Translations under genes and position numbers: made by a program
Notes under the pieces: model-generated
The model's input: the letters and a program-made list of their open reading frames with translations, nothing else
Told to the model about the DNA's origin: nothing
Databases searched by the model: none
Shown here: positions 54,201 to 61,725 of the stretch, piece after piece
Layout of the letters: each line of letters starts with the position of its first letter
How positions within the stretch are numbered: the first letter of the stretch is position 1
NCBI RefSeq assembly: GCF_037893185.1
Contig: NZ_CP140772.1
Location: forward strand, 496,001-560,000
Length of the DNA: 64,000 bases
Direction: 5' to 3'
DNA from: Chitinophaga sp. 180180018-3
GTDB lineage: Bacteria; Bacteroidota; Bacteroidia; Chitinophagales; Chitinophagaceae

Positions 54201-54590
54201 AACGCCAATCTGGGTGCGCGTTTCGGAAACGAGAATTTTACAAAGGATTTCTATAACAACCGCTGGCATGGGCAGGGTACTTCCAATACCTATCCGTCAG
54301 CGAATATCGGTGGCCGCGACAACTATCTTCCTAACTCTTTCTTCGTGGAAAACGGTAGCTACTTCAGGGTAAGAAACCTGCAGCTGGGATATAATATTCC
54401 TTCAGCACTTGCTGAAAGATGGAGAATGAAGAACCTGCGTCTCTATGTAAACGCGCAGAACGCATTTAACTTCTTCCACTATAGAGGCTTCTCTCCGGAG
54501 ATTGGTGGAACTGTGAGAAACATAGGTATCGATAACAATGTATATCCGCTCTTCGCTACCTACAACTTCGGTGTAAACGTTACTTTCTGA
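51270..54590 (+). CDS. SusC/RagA TonB-dependent transporter with STN domain (beta-glucan PUL)
   Basis: 1106 residues from the Met at 51270. The open frame reaches 51177, but the signal peptide starts here ('[27 protein letters not shown]'). Order: STN domain ('[29 protein letters not shown]'), carboxypeptidase-regulatory-like domain ('[21 protein letters not shown]'), TonB box '[20 protein letters not shown]', plug ('[48 protein letters not shown]' in segments) and barrel ending 'YNFGVNVTF'. It imports the oligosaccharides made by the downstream enzymes; the STN domain signals to FecR. Confidence 0.96.
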   Translation: [1106 protein letters not shown]

Positions 54591-54601
54591 TTAAAAGCTG
54601 A

Positions 54602-56092
54602 ATGACCATGAAACGAAATATTAATCTTCATATACAACGTTTAGCCGGTGGCGTTATATTGCCGGCTGTATTGCTCATCTCCGCCTGTGGTAAAAGTTTT
54701 CTGGATGTTCCTCCGCAGGGGCAACAGCCCAGTGAGCAATTCTGGAAGAATGAAGGAGATGCAACAAAAGCTGTGAATGCCATCTATGCCAATCTGCGCG
54801 AATGGAAGCAGGTAGGTTTCGCATCAATTGCTGTGGAAAGCCTGGGCTCCGATGATACCGAAAAAGGTAGTAGTGCGTCAGATGCCACCTTCCTCAATAA
54901 ATACGACGATTTCACAGTGACGGCTACAGAAGGCCAGATCCAGGATTTCTGGAAGGCGCAGTACCAGGAGATCAACTTCTGTAATCAGGTGCTGGACAAT
55001 GTTCCGGGTATCAAGATGGATGATGCACTGAAAACCCGTTATCTTGCGGAAGCAAAATTTGTCAGGGCATATGCCTATTTCCGCCTGGTGCGTGCCTTTG
55101 GAGATGTGCCCCTGAGGTTGAAGCTTCCGGTTGGTGCAGAAGACTATAACATGGCCCGCACACCCAAAGCCGAAGTATGGGCTGCCATTGAAAAAGATCT
55201 GACAGATGCAGCAGCTGTACTGCCGCCATCCTATGGAGCTGCAGACCTGGGCCGGGCTACAAAAGGCGCTGCGTTGTCGCTGCACGCAAAGGTGGCGATG
55301 TACCAGAATAAATGGGCGGATGTACTGAACTACACCAATCAGGCTATGGGATTGGGCTACACCCTGTTCCCCAACTTTGAACAGCTGTTCCGCATCCCTA
55401 ATGAAAATTCAAAAGAATCCGTATTTGAGATTCAGTGTAAGCTTATCCTCGATAGTAAAGATGCTTCCAACTCACAATACTCCCAGATACAGGGTGTAAG
55501 AGGCGTAGTTGGAGGTGGCTGGGGTTTCAATGTACCTACCCAGGATCTGGTAAAGGAATTTGAACCCAATGATCCGCGTCTTGGCGGAACTATTATCTTC
55601 CGTGGAGAAACTACTGCTGAAGGTGATTTTATCCCTGTAGTGGGCGATAACCCGATGTACAACAAAAAATCGTATGTGCCTTTCAGGTTGTTTGTTACCG
55701 GTTACACCGAAGGTGCTGATCAGAATATACGGGTAATACGTTATTCAGAAGTATTGTTGATGAATGCTGAAGCAGCAAATGAGCTGGGTAACTCCGCTCA
55801 GGCGCTTCAATCCCTTAACGCGGTGAGAGCACGCGCCCGCCAGGGTAATCCTAACATTCTCCCGGATGTAACGGCGACTGATAAAGCAGCGTTGAGAAAT
55901 GCCATCTGGCACGAAAGAAGGGTAGAACTGGCCATGGAAAACGATCGTTTCTTCGATGTGATCCGTCAGGGCAGAGGCGCCGCCGTATTTGGTCCTAAAG
56001 GATTTAAAGCCGGAAGGAATGAGCTGTGGCCCGTTCCACAGAATGAAATCGACATCAGTTCCGGCAAACTGACTCAGAATCCTGGTTATTAA
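54602..56092 (+). CDS. SusD/RagB-family lipoprotein (beta-glucan PUL)
   Basis: 496 residues (or 494 from Met3). The signal peptide with lipobox 'LLISACGKSFLDVPPQG' is followed by the SusD scaffold: 'DATKAVNAIYANLREWK', 'LAEAKFVRAYAYFRLVRAFGDVPL', 'TKGAALSLHAKVAMYQNKWADVLNY', 'IRVIRYSEVLLMNAEAANELG' and 'WHERRVELAMENDRFFDVIRQGRG'. It begins 11 bp after SusC and binds the PUL substrate at the cell surface. Confidence 0.96.
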   Translation: MTMKRNINLHIQRLAGGVILPAVLLISACGKSFLDVPPQGQQPSEQFWKNEGDATKAVNAIYANLREWKQVGFASIAVESLGSDDTEKGSSASDATFLNKYDDFTVTATEGQIQDFWKAQYQEINFCNQVLDNVPGIKMDDALKTRYLAEAKFVRAYAYFRLVRAFGDVPLRLKLPVGAEDYNMARTPKAEVWAAIEKDLTDAAAVLPPSYGAADLGRATKGAALSLHAKVAMYQNKWADVLNYTNQAMGLGYTLFPNFEQLFRIPNENSKESVFEIQCKLILDSKDASNSQYSQIQGVRGVVGGGWGFNVPTQDLVKEFEPNDPRLGGTIIFRGETTAEGDFIPVVGDNPMYNKKSYVPFRLFVTGYTEGADQNIRVIRYSEVLLMNAEAANELGNSAQALQSLNAVRARARQGNPNILPDVTATDKAALRNAIWHERRVELAMENDRFFDVIRQGRGAAVFGPKGFKAGRNELWPVPQNEIDISSGKLTQNPGY

Positions 56093-56110
56093 TCTTCAAC
56101 AATCTTCATC

Positions 56111-56938
56111 ATGAAATTCAAACTTCAATCATACGCAATATTAGCTGCCGGCGCCTTGCTGCTGTCGGCCTGCTATAAAAAATTCGATGCTGCCAGCTAT
56201 GCCCCGGCACTGTCCATCGGCGGCTATTCCAGTAGCAACGCTATTGCCCCGGGCAATCTGGTAGCTTACTGGGGATTTGAAGGCAGTCTTACAGACAGCA
56301 TCTCCAAAACTACAGGAGAAGCCAGTGGCACTTCTTTCACCGCAGGCATCAAAGGCAGCGCGCTAAAGGGCGCCGATCAGTCTTATGCCTTGTTTACTCC
56401 CGGCACATCTATCACCAGCCTCAAAGCTTTTACGGTGACCATGTGGGTGAATAATCCGCAGAATACTAAAGGCATCGTGGGCCTCTTTACTATCAGCAAC
56501 ACTAAATCCTTCTGGGGGAACCTGGATATCTTCTTTGAAAATGGAAGTACTGATACGAAAGCCGTCCTCAAAATACACGCCAGCAACAACAATAAAGACG
56601 CATGGCTGGGAAACTACGAAGTGATGAACATCTGGAATAAATGGGCAAGTATTGCGGTGTCTTACAACGGTGCGGATACTTTTAAAGTATATGTGAATGG
56701 CTCTAAAATAGATACAAAGGTTATCACAGGCTACGGTCAGCTCCAGTTTACTAATCCGGGTAAGATTGTATTCGGTACTTCGCAGTTCCAGACAGTGCCA
56801 AGCCTGACTTCTGCCTCCACTGCGCAGGACTGGGCCAGCTATCTGACAGGAGCACTCGATGAAGTAAGGATTTATAACAAGGCGTTGGAAGAAAATGATA
56901 TCAGCGCACTTGTGAAACTGGAAGGACGAGGTAAATAG
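56111..56938 (+). CDS. LamG/ConA-like surface lipoprotein (SusE/F position)
   Basis: 275 residues. Lipobox 'LAAGALLLSACYKKF' (Cys about 20). The body is a Laminin-G_3-type jelly roll: 'LVAYWGFEGSLTDSISKTTGEASGTSFTAGIKGSALKG', 'KAFTVTMWVNNPQ', 'WASIAVSYNGADTFKVYVNGSKI', 'LTGALDEVRIYNKALEENDISAL'. The Asp in 'LDEVRIYN' and the order of strands are typical. In this place it is inferred to be a surface glycan-binding protein for the PUL substrate. Confidence 0.88.
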   Translation: MKFKLQSYAILAAGALLLSACYKKFDAASYAPALSIGGYSSSNAIAPGNLVAYWGFEGSLTDSISKTTGEASGTSFTAGIKGSALKGADQSYALFTPGTSITSLKAFTVTMWVNNPQNTKGIVGLFTISNTKSFWGNLDIFFENGSTDTKAVLKIHASNNNKDAWLGNYEVMNIWNKWASIAVSYNGADTFKVYVNGSKIDTKVITGYGQLQFTNPGKIVFGTSQFQTVPSLTSASTAQDWASYLTGALDEVRIYNKALEENDISALVKLEGRGK

Positions 56939-56946
56939 CAGACGCT

Positions 56947-58611
56947 ATGAAACGAATATTATTATATCACCTGCTGCTGCTGCTGACAGCAGCATGCGGC
57001 AAAAGCGGAGGCGACAAGGCGTCGCCTCCGCCTGTTACACCGGTGGCACTGAGTTTTACATCCCTGAATGTAGACGGCCAATCTTCCGGGTTTAGCTATG
57101 TTGGTACTGGTACCAGGCCAGTGATTAAAATTACATTTACAGACGCCATCTCGCGCAATTCTGCAACGGTGGCCTGTTCCTTCAATGCCGCCGGCGGGGC
57201 AGCTGTACCATTTAATGTCGGCTGGGAACAAGGCGATAGTACTATTGTGCTGCAACCGGTATCTGCGCTAACTAACCTCAGCGACTATACGATTACCGCC
57301 GGTACGGGACTTACGTCTGTGAAAAATGCCCGCCTCCTGTCGGCAATTACGGTGTCGCTGACCACCGCCATTGATACAACAGATAAATTTCCACGCATCA
57401 ACGATGATGCCCTGCTCACACTTGTGCAGCAGCAAACATTCAGATACTTCCGGGAGCTGGCCCATCCGGTTAGCGGTATGGCCAGAGAACGCAACACCAG
57501 CGGAGAAACCGTTACTACAGGCGGAACCGGATTCGGTATCATGGCAATCGTCGCCGCAACGGAGCGCAATTTTATTAGTCGCAGTGAAGGGCTGGCCATG
57601 CTCACAAAAATTACCGGTTTCCTGACCACCAAAGCAGCCCGCTACCACGGCGCATTTCCGCACTGGATCAACGGCAGCACAGGAGCAGTCATTCCCTTCA
57701 GCGCCAAAGACGATGGAGCGGACCTGGTAGAAACCTCTTTCCTGATACAGGGCCTGCTAACAGCCCGGCAGTATTTTAATAAAGCAGATATAACGGAAAC
57801 GCAGCTACGAAACAACATCACCAATATTTATAACGCTGTCGAATGGAACTGGTTCCGGAAAAATAATGAAGATGTGTTGTACTGGCACTGGAGTGAAAAG
57901 TACCAGTGGGACATGAACCTGCCGATAAGAGGATGGAACGAATGTCTTATTACCTACGTACTCGCAGCCAGTGCACCTAATCCTGTTCCCAACGTGGTAT
58001 ATAACAACGGATGGGCAGGAAACGGCGCCATACGGAATACTGCGTCGTTTTATGGCGTTACTATTCCATTGGGGCAGCCTTCCGGTGGACCGATGTTTTT
58101 CTCGCACTACTCTTTCCTGGGTATTAACCCGATAGGATTGAAAGATCAGTATGCAGACTATGAGCAACAGGTGAAGAACCATGCCCGCGCCAACTATGCT
58201 TATTGTGTGGCTAATCCGGCCCGCAATTATGGCTATGGGGCCGATTGCTGGGGACTTACAGCAAGCGATATCCCTAACGGCTATACGGCAAGCTCGCCGG
58301 GTAATGACGTGGGCGTGATTGCTCCAACAGCAGCACTGGCCAGTTTCCCTTATACACCTGTGGAATCCATGCAGGCACTGAAATTCTTTTATTACAAACT
58401 GGGAGATAAGATCTGGAAAGAGGATGGATTCACAGATGCTTTTTCACTGCAACGCAAATGGTTTGCAGACTCTTTCCTGGCCATAGACCAGGGGCCGGTT
58501 ATCGTTATGATCGAAAATTATCGGTCAGGGTTATTGTGGAAATTATTTATGAGCTGCCCGGAAGTAAAAACCGGTATGCATAACCTGGGCTTTAGCAGCC
58601 CGAATCTTTAA
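56947..58611 (+). CDS. GH144-family beta-glucanase with N-terminal Ig-like domain (lipoprotein)
   Basis: 554 residues. Lipobox 'LLLLLTAACGKSGG' (Cys about 16). Residues about 30-130 are an Ig-like (Big_5-type) domain: 'VALSFTSLNVDGQSSGFSY' and 'LTNLSDYTITAGTGL'. The catalytic (alpha/alpha)6 domain follows: 'LVQQQTFRYFRELAHPVSGMARERN', 'TTGGTGFGIMAIVAATERNFIS', 'GAFPHWINGSTGAVIPFSAKDDGADLVETSFLIQGLLTARQYF', 'WHWSEKYQWDMNLPIRGWNECLITYVLAAS', 'MFFSHYSFLGINPIGLKDQYADY', 'GADCWGLTAS'. This is the 'putative glucoamylase' Pfam family that contains GH144, founded on an endo-beta-1,2-glucanase of Chitinophaga pinensis. Its lipoprotein anchor and Ig spacer fit a surface endo-enzyme. It begins 8 bp after the LamG gene. 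Confidence 0.88.
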   Translation: MKRILLYHLLLLLTAACGKSGGDKASPPPVTPVALSFTSLNVDGQSSGFSYVGTGTRPVIKITFTDAISRNSATVACSFNAAGGAAVPFNVGWEQGDSTIVLQPVSALTNLSDYTITAGTGLTSVKNARLLSAITVSLTTAIDTTDKFPRINDDALLTLVQQQTFRYFRELAHPVSGMARERNTSGETVTTGGTGFGIMAIVAATERNFISRSEGLAMLTKITGFLTTKAARYHGAFPHWINGSTGAVIPFSAKDDGADLVETSFLIQGLLTARQYFNKADITETQLRNNITNIYNAVEWNWFRKNNEDVLYWHWSEKYQWDMNLPIRGWNECLITYVLAASAPNPVPNVVYNNGWAGNGAIRNTASFYGVTIPLGQPSGGPMFFSHYSFLGINPIGLKDQYADYEQQVKNHARANYAYCVANPARNYGYGADCWGLTASDIPNGYTASSPGNDVGVIAPTAALASFPYTPVESMQALKFFYYKLGDKIWKEDGFTDAFSLQRKWFADSFLAIDQGPVIVMIENYRSGLLWKLFMSCPEVKTGMHNLGFSSPNL

Positions 58612-58621
58612 AATAATAATC

Positions 58622-59932
58622 ATGAGATATATCGCATTTATATGCCTGTTCTTTATCATGCAGCCACTGACGGCGCAACAGAAAAAGACGGTACGGCCAC
58701 AGCAACTGACAGATGAACAGTTATTGGAGCTGGTGCAGAAACAGACGTTCCGCTACTTCTGGGATTTCGGACATCCGGTATCAGGGATGGCCAGAGAACG
58801 TAGTAACAAATCATTCGATTACGGAGATGAAGTAGTAACTACCGGTGGCACCGGCTTTGGCGTGATGGCGATTATTGTTGCCACGGAAAGAGGATGGATC
58901 ACCAGAGAGGCAGCAGTGGAACGCATGCTGAAAATGATCAACTTCCTTCGCAAGGCCGACAACTATCATGGCGTATTCCCGCACTGGCTCAACGGGGCAA
59001 CAGGAAAAACTATTCCATTCAGCCGTAAAGACGATGGCGGCGACCTTGTAGAAACTTCTTTCCTCTTTGAAGGCCTGTTATGTGCCCGGCAGTATTTCAA
59101 CCGGGATACACCTGAGGAAAAAGAGCTCCGGAATAAAATCAACTGGACCTGGAATGAAACAGAATGGAACTGGTATACACAAGGAGGAAGAGATGTACTG
59201 TATTGGCATTGGAGCCCTAATCAGGGTTGGAGCATGAACCACGAAATCAGGGGATGGAACGAATGCCTGATCACTTATGTACTCGCCGCATCTTCTCCCC
59301 GTTATGCCATCAGTCCGGATGTATATCATAAAGGCTGGGTGAATAATATCTACTTCAGGAACGATCGCAGTTTTTACGGCATCAAACTTCCGCTGGGATT
59401 TGACTATGGCGGCCCGCTGTTTTTCTCTCACTATTCTTTTATGGGACTGGATCCCCGCGGCCTGAAAGATCGTTATGCTGATTACTGGGAGCAGAACCGG
59501 AATCATACCCTGATAAACCGCGAGTATTGTATGCAGAATCCTAAGGGCTTTAAGGGATACGGAGCCGACTGCTGGGGACTTACAGCCAGTGATACTTACA
59601 ACGGTTATAACGCACATTCACCGGAGAATGATTGGGGCACTATCACTCCCACTGCGGCGCTATCTGCTTTTCCGTACACGCCGGAATATTCTATGCAGGC
59701 GCTGAAATATTTCTACTACAAACTGGGCGATAAGATCTGGAGCGATTACGGATTTACGGATGCGTTTAACGAAACAAAACAATGGTATGCTACTTCCCAT
59801 CTGGCTATTGATCAGGGGCCGATTATAGTGATGATAGAGAACTACCGTACCGGTCTGATGTGGAAATTATTTATGAGTTGTCCCGAAGTACAGCAGGGGC
59901 TGCAGCGGCTTGGCTTCCCGGAAAAAAAATAA
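58622..59932 (+). CDS. GH144-family beta-glucanase (soluble periplasmic or secreted paralogue)
   Basis: 436 residues with a plain signal peptide ('FICLFFIMQPLTAQQ') and no Ig domain or lipobox. It shares the catalytic core with the preceding gene: 'ELVQKQTFRYFWDFGHPVSGMARERS', 'TTGGTGFGVMAIIVATERGWI', 'GVFPHWLNGATGKTIPFSRKDDGGDLVETSFLFEGLLCARQYF', 'PLFFSHYSFMGLDPRGLKDRYADYWEQNRNH', 'GYGADCWGLTASD'. Its length is near that of the characterised C. pinensis GH144 enzyme. The tandem suggests duplication and division of work between a surface enzyme (56947) and a periplasmic one (this gene). Confidence 0.9.
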   Translation: MRYIAFICLFFIMQPLTAQQKKTVRPQQLTDEQLLELVQKQTFRYFWDFGHPVSGMARERSNKSFDYGDEVVTTGGTGFGVMAIIVATERGWITREAAVERMLKMINFLRKADNYHGVFPHWLNGATGKTIPFSRKDDGGDLVETSFLFEGLLCARQYFNRDTPEEKELRNKINWTWNETEWNWYTQGGRDVLYWHWSPNQGWSMNHEIRGWNECLITYVLAASSPRYAISPDVYHKGWVNNIYFRNDRSFYGIKLPLGFDYGGPLFFSHYSFMGLDPRGLKDRYADYWEQNRNHTLINREYCMQNPKGFKGYGADCWGLTASDTYNGYNAHSPENDWGTITPTAALSAFPYTPEYSMQALKYFYYKLGDKIWSDYGFTDAFNETKQWYATSHLAIDQGPIIVMIENYRTGLMWKLFMSCPEVQQGLQRLGFPEKK

Positions 59933-59934
59933 AG

Positions 59935-61701
59935 ATGAAAAGGTTATATGTTTTTATATTGATGTTATGGTGCATCGTCTGTTTCCGGATTCAGGCGGAG
60001 GCACAAACTACTTATTGCAATCCGGTGAATATAGACTATGGTTATTGTCCTATTCCTAATTTCACTACCTGGGGAAAACATAGGGCTACAGCCGATCCGG
60101 TGATTGTGAACTATAAGGGCGACTATTACCTTTTTTCCACTAATCAATGGGGCTATTGGTGGAGCCCGGATCTGTTGAACTGGCATTTTGTTTCAAGGAA
60201 ATTTCTGAAACCATATCATCATGTATACGACGAGTTATGTGCACCTGCCGCCTGGGTAATGGGAGATACATTACTCGTTTTCGGATCTACCTATACGAGT
60301 GATTTTCCTATCTGGATGAGCACCAATCCCAAAGCCAATGAATGGAAGGAGGCAATAGATTCACTGCAGATAGGAGGCTGGGATCCCGATTTTTTTACAG
60401 ATGATGATGGCCGGTTGTACATGTATAACGGCAGCAGCAACCGTTATCCGTTGTATGGTGTGGAAATGGACCGGAAAACCTTACAACCCAAAGGTACCCG
60501 GAAAGAAATGTACCTCCTGGAGCCGGAACGGTATGGCTGGCAGCGATTTGGTGAAAATATGGACAATACTTTCCTCGATCCTTTCATAGAAGGCGCCTGG
60601 ATGACCAAACATAACGGTAAGTACTATCTGCAATATGGCGCACCGGGAACGGAATTCAGCGGCTATGCAGATGGCGTTGTAGTAAGTGATCATCCTCTCG
60701 GGCCCTTTAAGCCACAGCCGCATAACCCCGTTTCGTATAAGCCTGGAGGTTATGCCCGTGGAGCAGGCCATGGCAGCACCTTCCAGGATAATAACGGATA
60801 CTGGTGGCATGTATCTACTATGGTTGTTGCCGTTAAGAACAGTTTTGAACGCCGCCTGGGCTTCTGGCCTGCAGGATTCGATGGCGATGATGTGATGTAT
60901 TGTAATACTACCTTCGGAGATTATCCACATTATACTCATCGTGGCCCGGCCGATTCGGCAGGTACTGCCGGGTATAAAGCCTCCGGCTTCACTGGTTGGA
61001 TGTTGCTGAACTACAACAAACCGGTAACAGTATCTTCCACACTGGGAGGATACTTACCTAACAATGCAGTGGATGAAAGTATCAAAACTTATTGGAGTGC
61101 AGCTACCCGTAACAAGGGAGAGTGGATACAGTCGGACCTCGGGACCGTAAGCACCGTACGCGCTGTACAGATAAACTACGCGGATCAGGATGCACCTTTC
61201 ATGGGAAAACAAACGGATATCTTTCATCAGTATATGCTTTGGTATTCCGTTGATGGAAAGCATTGGAAGATATTAGCGGATAAGAGTAAGCAGCGAAAAG
61301 ATGTGCCGCATGATTACATTGAATTGCCCGCACCTGTACAGGCGCGGTATGTGAAGATGGAGAATATTCACATGCCCGGTGGAAAATTTGCACTGAGCGG
61401 TTTCCGGGTCTTCGGCAATGGCAACGGTGCTATACCTGATACCGTAAAAGATTTTGTAGTGCTTCGAACGGAGAAGGATAAACGAAGCGCATGGATAAAA
61501 TGGTCGCCCGTGGATAATGCCTATGCTTACAACATCTACACAGGTATAGCGCCGGATAAGTTATACAACTGCATCATGGTACATAATAACAACGATTATT
61601 ATTTCAAGGGAATGGATAAAGAACTGCCTTATTATTTCTGTATAGAAGCGATCAACGAAAACGGCGTATCTGTTCGCACACAGGTAATTAAATCAGAATA
61701 A
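59935..61701 (+). CDS. GH43-like five-bladed propeller protein with discoidin (F5/8C) domain
   Basis: 588 residues from the ATG at 59935, 2 bp after the previous stop. Signal peptide 'LYVFILMLWCIVCFRIQAEAQ'. Residues about 40-330 are GH43-like: catalytic Asp in 'ATADPVIVNYKGDYYLFST', second Asp in 'WDPDFFTDDDGRLYMYNGS', Glu in 'FLDPFIEGAWMTKHNGKYYLQYG'. Residues about 370-490 are an F5/8 type C domain ('VSSTLGGYLPNNAVDESIKTYWSAATRNKGEWIQSDLG' in segments). The end is FN3-like ('AYAYNIYTGIAPDKLYNC'). GH43 enzymes are usually arabinosidases or xylosidases, which is unexpected in a beta-glucan PUL. The true activity may differ. Confidence 0.88.
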   Translation: MKRLYVFILMLWCIVCFRIQAEAQTTYCNPVNIDYGYCPIPNFTTWGKHRATADPVIVNYKGDYYLFSTNQWGYWWSPDLLNWHFVSRKFLKPYHHVYDELCAPAAWVMGDTLLVFGSTYTSDFPIWMSTNPKANEWKEAIDSLQIGGWDPDFFTDDDGRLYMYNGSSNRYPLYGVEMDRKTLQPKGTRKEMYLLEPERYGWQRFGENMDNTFLDPFIEGAWMTKHNGKYYLQYGAPGTEFSGYADGVVVSDHPLGPFKPQPHNPVSYKPGGYARGAGHGSTFQDNNGYWWHVSTMVVAVKNSFERRLGFWPAGFDGDDVMYCNTTFGDYPHYTHRGPADSAGTAGYKASGFTGWMLLNYNKPVTVSSTLGGYLPNNAVDESIKTYWSAATRNKGEWIQSDLGTVSTVRAVQINYADQDAPFMGKQTDIFHQYMLWYSVDGKHWKILADKSKQRKDVPHDYIELPAPVQARYVKMENIHMPGGKFALSGFRVFGNGNGAIPDTVKDFVVLRTEKDKRSAWIKWSPVDNAYAYNIYTGIAPDKLYNCIMVHNNNDYYFKGMDKELPYYFCIEAINENGVSVRTQVIKSE

Positions 61702-61725
61702 AGTATTAACGATAAATAAAGCATT

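Noticed and set aside
56947..59932. Reading the two GH144 genes as glucoamylases (starch)
   Set aside because: The Pfam name 'putative glucoamylase' is historical; the family's characterised Chitinophaga member is an endo-beta-1,2-glucanase and no alpha-amylase or GH97 gene is present.
59860..59934. Upstream extension of the GH43 gene into the GH144 gene
   Set aside because: The frame overlaps the GH144 end; the signal peptide starts at 59935, 2 bp after its stop.
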